Positions 62,379 through 64,000 of a DNA stretch of 64,000 bases are shown here, piece by piece (position 1 is the first letter of the stretch; every line of letters begins with the position of its first letter). Position numbers and translations under genes: made by a program. The notes under the pieces were generated by a model, which ran no database searches, was not told the DNA's origin, and saw nothing but the letters and a program-made list of their open reading frames with translations. This DNA is from Lanius collurio (Eukaryota > Chordata > Aves > Passeriformes > Laniidae). The stretch is from the NCBI GenBank assembly GCA_020086605.1, contig JACBWW010000002.1:22681405-22745404 (forward strand), written 5' to 3'.

Positions 62379-64000
62379 CCTAGTGTATAAGTTAACACAA
62401 CCATTTTTGTCCAAATTTTTAATGAAATTTGGGAAAAACTGTCCATGGGATGAGTGTAGAAAATTACCATATTTATGCATTCTTGCTGGTATTTTTCAAA
62501 TGGGAAAACCCCCCAAAATCATAGACTGGAAAAGAAAATTCCTGTTTACTCTTAGACTTAAGAACCTCACTCTGAAGCACAATCAGACACATAGCAATTC
62601 CTCCCTCCAAAAGGGACTCCAAGTCCTACAAGAACAGTAAAGAACATGAAGGGAAAGCAAAAGCATGTTCATGCACAAAGGGTCCAGGAAAGGCAATTGT
62701 GAAGTTCCTTTACTTTTCCACATCTCAACACTAAAAATAATTTCAAAACAGAAATCTTCCTCTCTTCAAGAAAATCTGCAAGTAGAGACTATGTGAAGGT
62801 ATAGCAGATTAATATCTATTCAAAATTGGAGATTGCAACATTATTTTAAAATGTTTTATATGGAAAAAAAAGATTTCTCTAAAAGCAAATACAAGAAAGA
62901 GCTCCTCAACATTGTTACTGAATTACAGAACAAAGACAATACTCAAAAAACGCTAACAAATTCTTTTCAAGTGACCAACGACAATGAAAAACATAATCAG
63001 AACAATTTAAGCAGAAAAATGTGACAGCCTTGTTGCATTTTTTTTACAAGGAACAAAAAGTACAGTATAGTATGTCCATTTAAGACTATTCATTCTGGAA
63101 AAACACAGTCCTTGACTTTATTTGAGGCTGAGAATTTATACTGAATGCATGATAGTCTGAGGAAGCCTTAACAGGCTGGCTTTGATTACAAAAACTGTCT
63201 GTGGCTGGACAGTATGGGCTGCAGTACCCACCTACAAAGTGAAATGACTAGTCAATGTCTGAGCAGAGAAAGCCATCTAATCACTGCAGAACCTAATTCT
63301 AAATGGATGAGCTAACAGTTACATTGCTGCAGCACTGCTGTGCCATGAAATAAATCTATTAATTTGAATGCATGTCAAACTCACATTCCGTGGTGGCTTT
63401 TTTTACAGTGCAGAAAAAAGAAAACTGAAAAAACTTTTAAAGAAACAGACAGATAATTGCACTTCAAAATGCCAGGTCATAAAACACCTTATCAAAGTCT
63501 TATTTAATGCTTATCACTGTTAACTTGGCATGAAAGGGCAATTGTGTGGTGAGTAGGAACAAATCTGCATTTACTGACTTTATGAATTAGCTACAGAAAA
63601 TGTAAACAATAATCATGTAGCAATTTATTATTACATAAAACAATTTAATGAAATTTATCAGTTAATATATCCAGAAAAACATTTACTTCAAAAGAAAAGC
63701 AGACTACTTAAAAAATGCCAGCTATGAACTAAGATGGGCTTTCTGGTTTTCTTTCTGTAAACCACGATCAACTCACACAATTGTAACTCTGTTTTTTTCT
63801 AAGCCTGATTTCTCACAGCGTTTTGCTTGCATCCTGTGATATTACAATGTTCCACTACAAAATAAAATCTTTCTGCTCTTTAACAATGACAACAACACAA
63901 GAAAACTTTCCAAGTTTCCACACCTTACAAATTCCTTTAAGAAACTGTTTTATCTGTAATGATTTTTTTGTTTGTTTGTGTATGGTTATATCTAAGACCA

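Larger units (their letters stand above)
38314..64000 (-). other. QKI: QKI intron 3 (partial, at least 25.7 kb)
   Basis: The 3' part of the intron before exon 4. Sense sequence for exon 3 (the GPRGLTAKQL/GCKIMVRGKG region) was looked for and not found. AT-rich, with simple repeats, a CpG-rich patch (45890-46150), a possible CR1 remnant (55926-55990), an LTR-like segment (61040-61232), a tandem duplication (61511-61616) and a hairpin (62347-62378). In 38314-43950, 46400-48350, 49080-53590 and 62380-64000 I see no gene or clear element; 51060-51410 is somewhat GC-richer without recognisable content. Confidence 0.8.

Noticed and set aside
38314..64000. QKI exon 3 within the window
   Set aside because: Reverse-complement sequences for the GPRGLTAKQL and KIMVRGKG region were looked for and not found; the exon is expected beyond 64000.

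Overview
The window is vertebrate nuclear DNA, most likely from a bird. It is AT-rich and gene-sparse, with introns of kilobases to tens of kilobases, GT/AG splice sites and few interspersed repeats. One clear CR1-type LINE tail (32290-32503) points to birds or other sauropsids; low repeat density and compact introns favour a bird. There are no operons, ribosome binding sites, CRISPR arrays or prokaryotic features.

Only one gene is recognisable: QKI (quaking), a STAR-family KH-domain RNA-binding protein, on the minus strand. Its 3' half is here, reading from high to low coordinates: exon 4 (38170-38313, end of KH domain), exon 5 (6190-6277, QUA2), exon 6 (3570-3866, proline- and tyrosine-rich tail), the QKI-6-specific terminal exon (from 1682, stop at 1657-1659) and the QKI-5-specific exon 7a (837-911, nuclear localisation signal). 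I number exons by analogy with the mammalian gene. Exons 1-3 (QUA1 and the first part of KH) would lie beyond 64000, and the last QKI-5 exon lies below position 1. I did not find the QKI-7 exon. All exon phases join correctly.

Layout: 1-836, intron after exon 7a with a G-quadruplex motif; 837-1682, alternative 3' exons; 1683-6277, two short introns and exons 5 and 6; 6278-38169, a 31.9 kb intron with a GC-rich patch, a CpG-rich patch, a CR1 fragment and several A/C-rich tracts; 38170-38313, exon 4; 38314-64000, the 3' part of intron 3, with another CpG-rich patch, simple repeats, an LTR-like segment, a 56-bp-period tandem duplication and a near-perfect hairpin.

The strongest lead is splicing autoregulation. 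QKI binds ACUAAY plus UAAY. On the sense strand, an ACTAAC lies at branch-point distance from the QKI-6 acceptor, a full bipartite site lies in the presumed QKI-6 3'UTR, UAAY half-sites cluster at the weak QKI-5 acceptor, and single ACTAAT sites lie 110-111 nt upstream of both exon 5 and exon 6. A 24-nt tandem acceptor in exon 6 and a 39-codon read-through frame after exon 5 add further isoform potential.
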